Below, piece by piece: positions 1 through 7,497 of a DNA stretch of 7,800 bases (position 1 is its first letter; each line of letters starts with the position of its first letter). Source of the DNA: Oscillospiraceae bacterium (GTDB lineage: Bacteria; Bacillota; Clostridia; Saccharofermentanales; Saccharofermentanaceae); the NCBI GenBank assembly GCA_902795955.1, contig CADBNJ010000044.1, forward strand, positions 1 through 7,800, read 5' to 3'. Made by a program: the position numbers and the translations under genes. The notes beneath the pieces were generated by a model. That model was not told the origin of the DNA, did no database searches, and saw only the letters and a program-made list of their open reading frames with translations.

Positions 1-34
1 AGCAGATATTTAGCTGATAGCTGATTTATGATCC

Positions 35-2266
35 TCAGAACAGACTCTCGATCCAGTCAAGCAGATTGTACTTGCTGAATACTGCTACAGCAACGAGTGA
101 GATCGTGCTCATGATCTTGATGAGGATATCGAGTGAAGGTCCTACAGTGTCCTTGAGAGGATCGCCTACTGTATCGCCGACGACTGCTGCGTCGTGAGCG
201 GGGGAACCCTTGCCGTGACCCTTGATGGCACCTGTCTCGATGTACTTCTTACCGTTGTCCCATGCGCCGCCTGCGTTACCTGTGAAGATGGCGAGCATGA
301 TGGATGTGATCGTAGCGCCGAGCAGAATGCCTCCGACGAACTCGGCTCCGAACAGGAATCCTGCGAGAACAGGGAAGATAAGAGCTGTGAGTGCAGGGAC
401 TCTCATTTCCTTGAGAGCACCCTGTGAAGAGATGGCGATACATGTCTTTGTATCAGGGAGAACCTTGCCTTCGAGAAGACCCTTGATCTCTCTGAACTGA
501 CGGCGTACTTCCTCGACCATCTGCTGAGCTGCCTTGGCAACTGCTTCGATGAGCATACCGGAGAAGAAGAAGGGGAGAGCGGCACCGACAACGGCACCTG
601 CGAGAGTGAGAGGCTTCAGGATGTTAAGTCCGATGGAACCTGCAGCCACACTGGAGTCAGTGAACGAATACAGATATGAGTTCATCATGGCCAGCGTTGC
701 GAATGCGGCTGAACCGATTGCGAATCCCTTACCGATCGCTGCTGTTGTATTACCTACGGAATCGAGTGTATCTGTGATCGTACGCACATCCTCGTCCAGG
801 TAGCTCATCTCTGCAATACCGCCGGCATTGTCAGAGATAGGGCCGTAAGTATCAACGGATACCGTTGTGGCTACGAAGGAAAGCATTCCGATAGCCGCAC
901 AGGAGATTCCGTAGAGACCGCCTACAAGGTACGCACCGAAGATCGCTGCGCCCAAAACGAAGCAGGGAGCCATACATGACTTCATGCCGAGGGCGAGTCC
1001 CTCTGTGATAGTGAGGGCTGCACCGTCAACCGAAGCGTTGGCCAGCTTCTTTGTGGGCTTGTAATCGTATGATGTGTAGTACTCTGCGATCGCACCGATA
1101 ATGATGCCGGCTGCAACACCGAGAACTGCTGCGACCCAGGGTGATACCCAGCCGAGCTTGAAGCCGATCCCGGGGAGTGAAGCTGAGTCACTGCTGAAGA
1201 AATAATAAGACAATCCGAGTCCGAACAGTGCCGTGACACCTGCGGATACCCATGTGGATACATTGAGTTCCATGTGAGGATTGTCGGAGAGCTTCTTCCT
1301 GATCAAGGTTGAAGCTATACCGATCACGCATGCGATAAGTCCGCATGCGGCAAAAGCGAGAGGGAAGAGAAGAAGCTTCTCAAGTATCGAAGAGCCGTAA
1401 GGAAATACGGGGCTGTTGTCTGCGTTGAAAGAGCTTGCACGTGAGAACAGCTCGCAGGCAAGGATCGCAGCTGACATGATAGCACCCACATATGACTCAA
1501 GGAGGTCAGCGCCGAGACCGGCAACGTCACCTACGTTGTCGCCTACGTTGTCTGCGATAGTGGCAGGGTTCCTCGGATCGTCCTCAGGGAGGTGTGCCTC
1601 TGTCTTACCGACGAGGTCAGCGCCCATATCTGCAGCCTTTGTGTAGATACCGCCGCCGACACGGTTGAACATAGCGATTACGGAGCATCCGAGTGCGTAG
1701 CATGATATGGTCATTGAGAAAGGTGCTTCAAGACCGATGAGGTTCTTGAAGTGCTCTTCTGCTTCAGCCGCATTCTGAGCGTACTGCGCATATTCGCCGA
1801 TCTGCCCGAGACCATATCCGAAGATGAGGTATACGAGGAAGATGCCGAGAAGAGCAAAGCCTGCAACACAAAGACCCATAACCGAACCGCCCTTGTAAGC
1901 GACTTTGAGCGTGTCGCTGAGCTTCTTGGTCTTGCGTGCCGTGTTTGTAACTCTTACGTTTGCGTAGGTTGCGATCTTCATGCCGACATAACCTGCGGAA
2001 GCGCTCATAACAGCGCCGATGATAAATGCACAAGCGCCCTGCCATGAGATGACGATAGCGAGTACTACAGCGATGATCGCGCCGATCATGGCAACGATTT
2101 TGTACTCGTAGTTGATGAATGTGTTTGCACCAAGACGGATCTCCTTGGCGATCTCCTTCATTCTGTCAGTACCCTCTTCGAGTCTCTTTACCGAATAGAA
2201 GTTGACGGCTGCATAAGCCAGAGCCAGAAGTGCCGCAATGATGACCAGTCCCAGAAAAATACTCAT
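35..2266 (-). CDS. hppA: Membrane-bound ion-translocating pyrophosphatase, K+-dependent type, probably Na+-pumping
   Basis: This integral membrane enzyme hydrolyses pyrophosphate and couples it to pumping Na+ and/or H+ out of the cytoplasm. At 743 residues it is full length, with many hydrophobic segments from residue 4 to the C-terminus. Family motifs are visible: DMGADLVGKTE at 213-223 (a variant of the DVGADLVGKxE pyrophosphate-binding motif), the Asp-rich DNVGDNVGDVAG at 239-250, GPISDNAGGIAEM at 475-487, and GDTVGDPLKDTVGPSLD at 697-713. In GNTTAAIGKG (505-514), alanine stands where K+-independent enzymes have lysine, so K+ dependence is expected. The Glu in DLLESYVG (E257) sits where Na+-pumping members place their gate Glu; plant-type H+ pumps shift it by four residues. 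Na+ transport is therefore an inference. The ATG start has an AAAGGAGA ribosome binding site five bases upstream. The gene is divergent from the GH2 gene. No terminator hairpin is visible in the 34 bases after its stop. Confidence 0.96.
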   Translation of the reverse strand: MSIFLGLVIIAALLALAYAAVNFYSVKRLEEGTDRMKEIAKEIRLGANTFINYEYKIVAMIGAIIAVVLAIVISWQGACAFIIGAVMSASAGYVGMKIATYANVRVTNTARKTKKLSDTLKVAYKGGSVMGLCVAGFALLGIFLVYLIFGYGLGQIGEYAQYAQNAAEAEEHFKNLIGLEAPFSMTISCYALGCSVIAMFNRVGGGIYTKAADMGADLVGKTEAHLPEDDPRNPATIADNVGDNVGDVAGLGADLLESYVGAIMSAAILACELFSRASSFNADNSPVFPYGSSILEKLLLFPLAFAACGLIACVIGIASTLIRKKLSDNPHMELNVSTWVSAGVTALFGLGLSYYFFSSDSASLPGIGFKLGWVSPWVAAVLGVAAGIIIGAIAEYYTSYDYKPTKKLANASVDGAALTITEGLALGMKSCMAPCFVLGAAIFGAYLVGGLYGISCAAIGMLSFVATTVSVDTYGPISDNAGGIAEMSYLDEDVRTITDTLDSVGNTTAAIGKGFAIGSAAFATLAMMNSYLYSFTDSSVAAGSIGLNILKPLTLAGAVVGAALPFFFSGMLIEAVAKAAQQMVEEVRRQFREIKGLLEGKVLPDTKTCIAISSQGALKEMRVPALTALIFPVLAGFLFGAEFVGGILLGATITSIMLAIFTGNAGGAWDNGKKYIETGAIKGHGKGSPAHDAAVVGDTVGDPLKDTVGPSLDILIKIMSTISLVAVAVFSKYNLLDWIESLF

Positions 2267-2303
2267 AACTGTCTCCTTTGCTTTGAAATTACACCAATTG
2301 CTT

Positions 2304-2331
2304 ATTATACATTAATATTTAAAAATGTTAA
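2304..2331 (-). promoter_or_regulatory. Putative sigma-70/sigma-A promoter of hppA
   Basis: Read on the minus strand, TTAACA (2326-2331; one mismatch to TTGACA) and a perfect TATAAT (2304-2309) are separated by 16 bp in an AT-rich spacer. Transcription would begin around 2297, giving a leader of about 30 nt before the hppA ATG. No operator-like palindrome is evident beside it. Confidence 0.65.
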
Positions 2332-2368
2332 TCTGTAATCTCTATGAAATTTAATTGCATGGGTAAAG

Positions 2369-2377
2369 TGATAAAAT
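2369..2377 (+). promoter_or_regulatory. Putative extended -10 promoter of the GH2-HAD-Nudix cluster
   Basis: TG at 2369-2370, one base, then TAAAAT at 2372-2377 matches an extended -10 element (five of six bases of TATAAT). No convincing -35 hexamer lies 16-18 bp upstream, which is tolerated for extended -10 promoters. The predicted leader is about 30 nt and contains the GGAGG ribosome binding site just before the ATG at 2413. Confidence 0.45.
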
Positions 2378-2412
2378 AATGATGAATTTTTATCGACATC
2401 AGTGGAGGTTCT

Positions 2413-5400
2413 ATGGATTTTAAAAACTCAAATGAAGGCTTTTGGCCATATGAATCCTTTGACAATATATTTGCAAACAGGGAGCAGCCGGAGTTCGGCA
2501 GAGTCGAGTCGCCGTATGTTGATGTGCTTACTACGTGGAGGTTCTTCATGGCGGCACATGAGGGCGAGGTACCTTACGGGTTTGAGGCTATGGCTTTCGA
2601 TGACTCCGAGTGGGAACTGATCAACTGCCCGTCAACGCTTCAGACTGAGGGCTATGGTCTGCCCAGTTACCTTCTGTACAACTATCCGGAGAAGCTTGAG
2701 CGCGACGGCGAGAGGAAGACCGAGGATATCGGGGGGAAGTTCCTTCTGAAGTCGTCGTCGAGCGATGAGGATGCGGTGGGAATATACAGGACATCGCTTG
2801 TATTTACGCCGGAGGATATCGACAGGGCGATCTACCTGGAGACTTCGGGCATATGCGGCAGGTTTGTCGTATATCTCAACGGACAGTTAGTCGCCGAGTC
2901 GCATGCTGTCAATACGTTCAAGCGTCTGCTGCTGTCTGATTTCGCCAGGGAAGGGGTCAATCTCCTGTCCATCGCCGTGTACAGATATGACAGGAGCAGT
3001 AACGGACGCATCATCAATGACTATATGAATTTCGGGTTCTCAGGCATATTCAGACCCGTATACATAGTCAAGGAATCGCTTATTGAGATCAACAATCTTC
3101 ATGTAAGGCTCGAGAACCTTCCCGAGGCTTATATTACCGAGATTGCCAATGTGTCCCTGCCCGTGCCTTCCAAAGGCAAAGCAGATAAGATCTCGCGCGG
3201 CAATTATATGATCAAGGTCGACTTCGAACTGACCAATCACACGGATATATACATGCCTTATTCCGTTAAGGTGTCTCTCCTGGAGGCTAAGCGTGAATAC
3301 GATACTTACAATCTCCCGTTTGTGGACATCAGGGAACAGATGGGTGAGATAGAGGGGGTCATCAAGTCCAACACGGTTGAGAGGGCCAAAGGTGAATACA
3401 TGGTCCTGGATGTCGGACTCTGGTCAGATGCCACTCCGATACAGTATGATCTGACACTCGAACTTCTCGATTCGGAAGGCGCGATCATATGCGCCAAGAA
3501 GAGAAGGATCGGCTTCAGGAGCGTCTCGGTAGTCAACGATAAGATCAACATCAACGACAGGCGCGTGAACCTCAGGACTGTGCGTTACTACGAGTTCGAT
3601 TCCAAGGGAGGGATCACCGTTCCGCGCAACCTGATGAGGCACGATATCATCCTTATGAAAAAGGCGGGCATCAACTGCCTTTATTCCGCCGGCATGCCAG
3701 TTAGCGATGAGCTCCTTGACCTGGCAGATCAGTACGGAATGTATGTTATCGTCTCGGGTACTCCAAGGGTGATCGGCGACTGCGTCGAGAGCATGACTGC
3801 ACATCCTTCGGTCATTATGTGGGGGATATCGGATTATCACTTTGATGCCGCTGAAGCAGCGTCTGTCAAGAGCAGGATGAACCAGGTAGACGGCACGAGG
3901 CCCTGGTACTGCAATACCGATTATGACAAGGCTGTATCCGACATTATGCCGATGGAGGGAGAATCCGGCGCCATCTTCGGACCCTGGCAGGATCTCTGTC
4001 TTGACAGGAAAGAGATCTTCGCCAAGAACAAGATGGGCAGGAATCTATTCGAGACTATCCCCGGAAGAACAAGATTTACGGATGACAGCGCGGATTATAA
4101 GTGGATACACCACGCAGATCTCGTCGGAGGCAAGCACCGTGCTGACAGCAGTATCGGTCAGGGTATCGTAGACGTGCTGCGTAATCCTCATCCGATCTAT
4201 CTCGATATCAAGCAGCAGTGCAGAGACGTTCAGATATTCCCGAATGAAGGTGATCCGACCAACCTCACACTGCGCAATACCAATCCTTTCGCATATACGG
4301 AGGATCTCGAGCTGGAGTGGCGCGTGCTGCTCGGCGGCAAGAAGCTGATGGGAGGAAGAGGCGGAATCTCCGAGATAGAGCCTTATGGTACGAGGACATT
4401 GAGATTCCCGATAGATTTCGACAGGTTCAAGACAGACGGATGGGCTCAGGGCAAGAAGGAATTCGTTGATATATATCTTGGAGCTCTGTCGCATGAGCTG
4501 GTATTTGATATTACGCTCAGGCTCGATAAGGATACGTATTATGCAGGCAAGGGCTATGAGATCGCGTTCTATCAGGTCGTGATCGCTTCTGATGTGGCTC
4601 TGCCTTTAAGCAAGGACGGTGATAAGAAGCCGGAGCTTGCAGATAAGAAGGCTGAAGATACCAAAGCACTTCCGGCTCCCAAGGAGGAGGAAGACAAGCC
4701 TCTCGAGGACGGCATGACCGTCAGGATGGACGACATCGAAGAGGAACTTGCGGTGCCTGAGGTCTCATCCCTAAGCGAGAGTATCGTTGAAGAGGAGCTC
4801 AGTGTTGAGGAACTCAGGGAGCCCACTCAGGTAAGCGAGATACCGGCCGGTATCTTCGTGGGTAACGATAAGTACAAGTTCGGTTTCTCCAGGAGGAAAG
4901 GCTCAGTCAATGCGATCATCGTTGACGGCTTCAATTTCCTTCACGGATCCTTCCTGCCGAGCTTCTACAGGTGTCCTTCCAATATCGACAGGACCGACAG
5001 GAACTTCGTTCTTGCAAAGACTGTATTCTCCAAGGAGAGTGACTACGAGGAGATCCAGAATTCGCTTGAGTTTAAGAGGTGCGAATACAGCATGAAGAAC
5101 GGTGTGTTCGGGCTCATGGCTTTCTACGGGTCTTTCGCGATGAAAGGCGATGTCATTCTCTATTATGAGATCGGCAGGCCGAATGTGCTGAAGGTCACAC
5201 TGGACTTCACTCCCAAATACGATATGATCAGGTACGGCATCAGATTCCCGCTGGTCAAGGACGAGACGGTTTGCACATGGTACGGAAGAGGTCCCGGAGA
5301 GTCATATTACGACCGTAAGAATGCCAGCAAGATCGGCCTCTTTGCAGCAGAGACGGATAAGATGTATCACGCATATGCAAGACCTGCCGAGAACAGCTGT

Positions 5401-5691
5401 CACAGCGACACGCAGGTCGTCAAGATCTCGAACACTTCCGGAGACGGATTCCTTCTGAGACGTGCGGGTTCGCAGAGATTTGACTTCACGGTGCTGCCGT
5501 TCACTCCCGAACAGATGAACGATTACCTGCACGAGGAGCAGCTCATGCGCAATGATTTCTGCGAATTCTTTGCCGATTTCTGCTCGAAAGAGATAGAGCG
5601 TACGGTCAACAACATCTCGGCCCTGCCTCTTAAGAAAAACGTTCATTACCGCGATACATTCGAGTTTGAACTGAAGGGCAGGAACGATTGA
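2413..5691 (+). CDS. LacZ-type glycoside hydrolase family 2 protein, probably catalytically inactive
   Basis: The 1092-residue protein has LacZ-like architecture: N-terminal jelly-roll sugar-binding domain (about 30-225), Ig-like sandwich (about 225-370), a shortened TIM barrel (about 370-605), a further sandwich (about 605-725), and a beta-galactosidase small-chain domain (about 812-1090). The last is supported by TWYGRGPGESYYDR (955-968) and RPAENS (990-995), which resemble LacZ WLGLGPQENYPDR and FPSEN. In the barrel, HPSVIMWGISDY (464-475) aligns with LacZ HPSVIIWSLGNES, so the acid/base Asn-Glu pair is Ser-Asp. No counterpart of the nucleophile motif CEYAHAMGNS or the metal-binding DEANIETHG is visible. 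The barrel is about 60 residues shorter than in LacZ. A charged, Glu/Lys-rich linker (about 733-812) separates the last two domains. There is no signal peptide, so it is probably cytoplasmic. The ATG follows TGGAGGT at 2403-2409. It could be a sugar-binding pseudoenzyme, or an enzyme with a rearranged site. Family assignment is firm; inactivity is inferred by eye. Confidence 0.88.
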   Translation: MDFKNSNEGFWPYESFDNIFANREQPEFGRVESPYVDVLTTWRFFMAAHEGEVPYGFEAMAFDDSEWELINCPSTLQTEGYGLPSYLLYNYPEKLERDGERKTEDIGGKFLLKSSSSDEDAVGIYRTSLVFTPEDIDRAIYLETSGICGRFVVYLNGQLVAESHAVNTFKRLLLSDFAREGVNLLSIAVYRYDRSSNGRIINDYMNFGFSGIFRPVYIVKESLIEINNLHVRLENLPEAYITEIANVSLPVPSKGKADKISRGNYMIKVDFELTNHTDIYMPYSVKVSLLEAKREYDTYNLPFVDIREQMGEIEGVIKSNTVERAKGEYMVLDVGLWSDATPIQYDLTLELLDSEGAIICAKKRRIGFRSVSVVNDKININDRRVNLRTVRYYEFDSKGGITVPRNLMRHDIILMKKAGINCLYSAGMPVSDELLDLADQYGMYVIVSGTPRVIGDCVESMTAHPSVIMWGISDYHFDAAEAASVKSRMNQVDGTRPWYCNTDYDKAVSDIMPMEGESGAIFGPWQDLCLDRKEIFAKNKMGRNLFETIPGRTRFTDDSADYKWIHHADLVGGKHRADSSIGQGIVDVLRNPHPIYLDIKQQCRDVQIFPNEGDPTNLTLRNTNPFAYTEDLELEWRVLLGGKKLMGGRGGISEIEPYGTRTLRFPIDFDRFKTDGWAQGKKEFVDIYLGALSHELVFDITLRLDKDTYYAGKGYEIAFYQVVIASDVALPLSKDGDKKPELADKKAEDTKALPAPKEEEDKPLEDGMTVRMDDIEEELAVPEVSSLSESIVEEELSVEELREPTQVSEIPAGIFVGNDKYKFGFSRRKGSVNAIIVDGFNFLHGSFLPSFYRCPSNIDRTDRNFVLAKTVFSKESDYEEIQNSLEFKRCEYSMKNGVFGLMAFYGSFAMKGDVILYYEIGRPNVLKVTLDFTPKYDMIRYGIRFPLVKDETVCTWYGRGPGESYYDRKNASKIGLFAAETDKMYHAYARPAENSCHSDTQVVKISNTSGDGFLLRRAGSQRFDFTVLPFTPEQMNDYLHEEQLMRNDFCEFFADFCSKEIERTVNNISALPLKKNVHYRDTFEFELKGRND

Positions 5692-6332
5692 GATACAAAG
5701 CAGTTATTTTTGATCTTGACGGCACATTGCTGTCGACATTGGCGGATCTGACAGGAGCCGTTAACATTGCATTAGAAATGAACGGGATAGCGTCCGTTAC
5801 CGAAGAAGAAGTGAAGAGCTTTATAGGCAACGGTTCTTACAAGCTCATCGAGCGGGCCGTCAAGGGTGCAACGTCCGATGTAGCCAAGGTGCATTCCGAT
5901 TATAAGGATGCATACCTTGAACACTGTCTCGACAGGACAGTTCCGTATCCCGGAATCGTTGATCTGTTGAAGGATCTGAGGAGATCCGGGATCAAGGTTG
6001 CAGTCAATACCAATAAACCTTATGATCCTGCCGTCAAAGTGCTGGATATGCACCTGCACGGATTGCTTGATACGATCGCGGCTCAGTCCGATACCATACC
6101 GCGCAAGCCCGATCCCACCGGGGTATTTAAGATAATGGAACAGCTTGGAGTACAGCCTGATGAATGCTGCTACGTGGGTGATTCGGATGTTGATGTCAAC
6201 ACTGCGCATAATGCGGGAATCGATGTCATAAGCGTAGACTGGGGCTTCAGGGATCATGCATTCCTGAAGGAACACGGTGCTTCCGTCATCTGTTCGGATG
6301 CCCGGGAACTGCGCGGAAAGCTTCTCGGCTGA
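5688..6332 (+). CDS. HAD-superfamily phosphatase, phosphoglycolate phosphatase (Gph)-like
   Basis: This is a soluble 214-residue Mg2+-dependent phosphatase of the haloacid dehalogenase superfamily. All four motifs are present: FDLDGTL at 8-14 (nucleophile D9, acid/base D11), the Thr of VNTNK (T108), the Lys of RKPDP (K140), and GDSDVDV at 164-170 (metal-binding D165 and D169). A small helical C1-type cap lies at about 15-85, as in phosphoglycolate phosphatases and related sugar-phosphate or pyrophosphate phosphatases; the true substrate cannot be read from sequence. The start is TTG at 5688, overlapping the GH2 stop (TTGA), so translation is probably coupled. It is preceded by AAGGG at 5674-5678 and AGGA at 5680-5683. 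The next methionine is residue 31, beyond motif I, so no later start is acceptable. Confidence 0.92.
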   Translation: MRYKAVIFDLDGTLLSTLADLTGAVNIALEMNGIASVTEEEVKSFIGNGSYKLIERAVKGATSDVAKVHSDYKDAYLEHCLDRTVPYPGIVDLLKDLRRSGIKVAVNTNKPYDPAVKVLDMHLHGLLDTIAAQSDTIPRKPDPTGVFKIMEQLGVQPDECCYVGDSDVDVNTAHNAGIDVISVDWGFRDHAFLKEHGASVICSDARELRGKLLG

Positions 6333-6343
6333 CAGGGGTGAGC

Positions 6344-6943
6344 ATGAACGACGACAAAGATCTTATCTGGCAGGAGATAGAGACAGAGCATATTATTCAG
6401 AACGAATGGATAGACCTGCGCAAGTCCAAATACAGGTTCCCTGACGGCAGTGAATTTGAGCCGTATTACAGCTACAGCAGACGTGATTATGTTGTTATAG
6501 TCGCATCCGACGAAGACGGCAATTATCTGTGCGTCTGACAGTTCAGGCAGGGAATCAAGCAGGTTACGACAGAATTTCCGGCGGGCGGCATCGAGCGCAG
6601 GGACGGACGGGAATACAGAGATGCCGGAAGCAGTGATATATCAGCAGAAGACGCACTTGAAGCGGCGAAGAGAGAACTTCGCGAAGAGACGGGATATGAA
6701 TCTGACGAGTGGCGTCATCTCCTGACCGTGCCGTCGAATGCGACGATCGCGGATAATTATGCTCATCTGTTTGTGGCGCGCAACTGCCGCAAAGTATCAG
6801 GATTATCCCTGGACCGTACGGAATTCCTCAAAGTTGTCAAGCTGTCCGCTTCTGACATCGAATCCCTCATTGCATCAGGCGGATTCCAGCAGGCAATGCA
6901 TGTGGCTGCATGGCTGCTGGCGCTGAGGAGAGGAAGGGAATAG
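6344..6943 (+). pseudogene. Nudix hydrolase (ADP-ribose pyrophosphatase-like), interrupted by an in-frame TGA
   Basis: The reading frame encodes a roughly 199-residue Nudix hydrolase, a family that cleaves nucleoside diphosphates linked to another group, here most like ADP-ribose pyrophosphatases. It is broken only at codon 65 by TGA (6536-6538). The frame continues in register through the family hallmarks: QFRQG (66-70), FPAGGIE (78-84), and the Nudix helix RELREETGY (110-118). It ends at TAG 6941-6943. Relatives generally carry a basic residue where the TGA falls, and CGA to TGA is a single transition, so a nonsense mutation or base-call error is the simplest reading. About 14 extra residues lie between GGIE and the Nudix helix. 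The start chosen is ATG 6344, with AGGGGTG at 6334-6340 upstream; GTG 6338 is an in-frame alternative. It begins 11 bp after the HAD stop, suggesting co-transcription. If the TGA is genuine, only a non-functional 64-residue N-terminal fragment would be made. Confidence 0.88.
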
Positions 6944-6948
6944 TTCGA

Positions 6949-6977
6949 TTGATATTCATCCCTGTTTGAATTAAGAT
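6949..6977 (+). promoter_or_regulatory. Possible promoter of the tautomerase-like gene
   Basis: TTGATA (6949-6954) and TAAGAT (6972-6977) are spaced by exactly 17 bp in the 64-bp AT-rich gap after the Nudix frame. Five of six and four of six bases match consensus. The spacing is ideal but the -10 is weak, so read-through from the upstream cluster remains possible; no terminator is visible in this gap. Confidence 0.4.
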
Positions 6978-7007
6978 TAGGATAATAATCATTCTCGGAG
7001 GTGTCAT

Positions 7008-7349
7008 ATGCCGTTTATAGATCTTAAGATTACCGTGCCTGTTGAGGCAAGTGTAAAGGAACTGTTGAAGAACGATATGGGACAGGCGGTAACGACACTC
7101 AACAAAAGTGAGTCATATCTCATGGTCGGTATCGAGGATTCCTGTGATCTGTGGCTTGGCGGCCGCAAGCTCCAGAAGGGTGCATATGTGTCTGTCAGCC
7201 TGTATGGTAATGCATTGCCTTCTGATTATAATACGATGACTTCACAGATATGCGGTATCCTCAACAGGAGGATAGGAATACCGGGGGACGCCGTGTATGT
7301 AACATATCATCCGGTCAATGACTGGGGATGGAACGGACGTAATTTCTGA
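7008..7349 (+). CDS. MIF/phenylpyruvate tautomerase-like protein (tautomerase superfamily)
   Basis: This 113-residue protein has the length and pattern of the macrophage migration inhibitory factor family, trimeric proteins that tautomerise keto-enol substrates such as phenylpyruvate. It begins Met-Pro-Phe-Ile, so removal of Met would expose the catalytic N-terminal proline. Other MIF positions, numbered from that proline: Lys32 is kept (NKSESYLMV aligns with GKPPQYIAV), and the VYINY motif is matched by VYVTY, keeping the active-site Tyr but changing Asn97 to Thr. The C-terminal VGWNNSTF is matched by WGWNGRNF. The CxxC oxidoreductase motif of mammalian MIF is absent. The ATG is preceded by GGAGGTG at 6997-7003, an excellent ribosome binding site. 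No signal peptide is present. A terminator follows directly, so the gene ends its transcription unit. The family call is good; the physiological substrate is unknown. Confidence 0.85.
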   Translation: MPFIDLKITVPVEASVKELLKNDMGQAVTTLNKSESYLMVGIEDSCDLWLGGRKLQKGAYVSVSLYGNALPSDYNTMTSQICGILNRRIGIPGDAVYVTYHPVNDWGWNGRNF

Positions 7350-7353
7350 ACGT

Positions 7354-7384
7354 GAGGGGTATCGGCTGATACCTCTTTTTATTT
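7354..7384 (+). terminator. Rho-independent terminator after the tautomerase-like gene
   Basis: A 10-bp stem pairs 7354-7363 (GAGGGGTATC) with 7368-7377 around a GGCT loop, with two G-T wobbles. A T-rich tract runs from 7376 to 7384. It lies five bases after the tautomerase stop and closes the plus-strand cluster. Confidence 0.88.
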
Positions 7385-7497
7385 GGGTGGTAACACCCGG
7401 GATGACGTAATTCACAGAATCATGCACAAAGCTGATTATTTTTATGTGAACGATTTTATGTAAACCCGGAACCACAGCGGGTAAATCAGTTGGACAT
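7385..7497. other. Intergenic spacer between terminator and repeat array
   Basis: No gene is recognisable here. Two small inverted repeats can be seen: GGGTG/CACCC with a GTAA loop (7385-7398), and ACCCG/CGGGT with a 9-nt loop (7464-7482). Both have only 5-bp stems and neither is followed by a T tract, so their significance is doubtful. Confidence 0.5.

Noticed and set aside
11..26. Short direct repeat AGCTGATAGCTGA downstream of hppA
   Set aside because: It is too short to be distinguished from chance, and it is not a terminator hairpin.
3424..4494. Long minus-strand open frames (138 and 149 codons) inside the GH2 gene
   Set aside because: They lie opposite a strongly supported coding sequence, show no recognisable domain, and are typical antisense shadow frames.
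6536..6538. Selenocysteine at the Nudix TGA
   Set aside because: Relatives usually have a basic residue here, no stable hairpin follows the codon, and no selenocysteine machinery is in view.
7385..7398. T-box-like GGGTGG motif
   Set aside because: It follows a terminator rather than preceding a gene, lacks the rest of a T-box leader, and is simply the arm of a small 5-bp hairpin.
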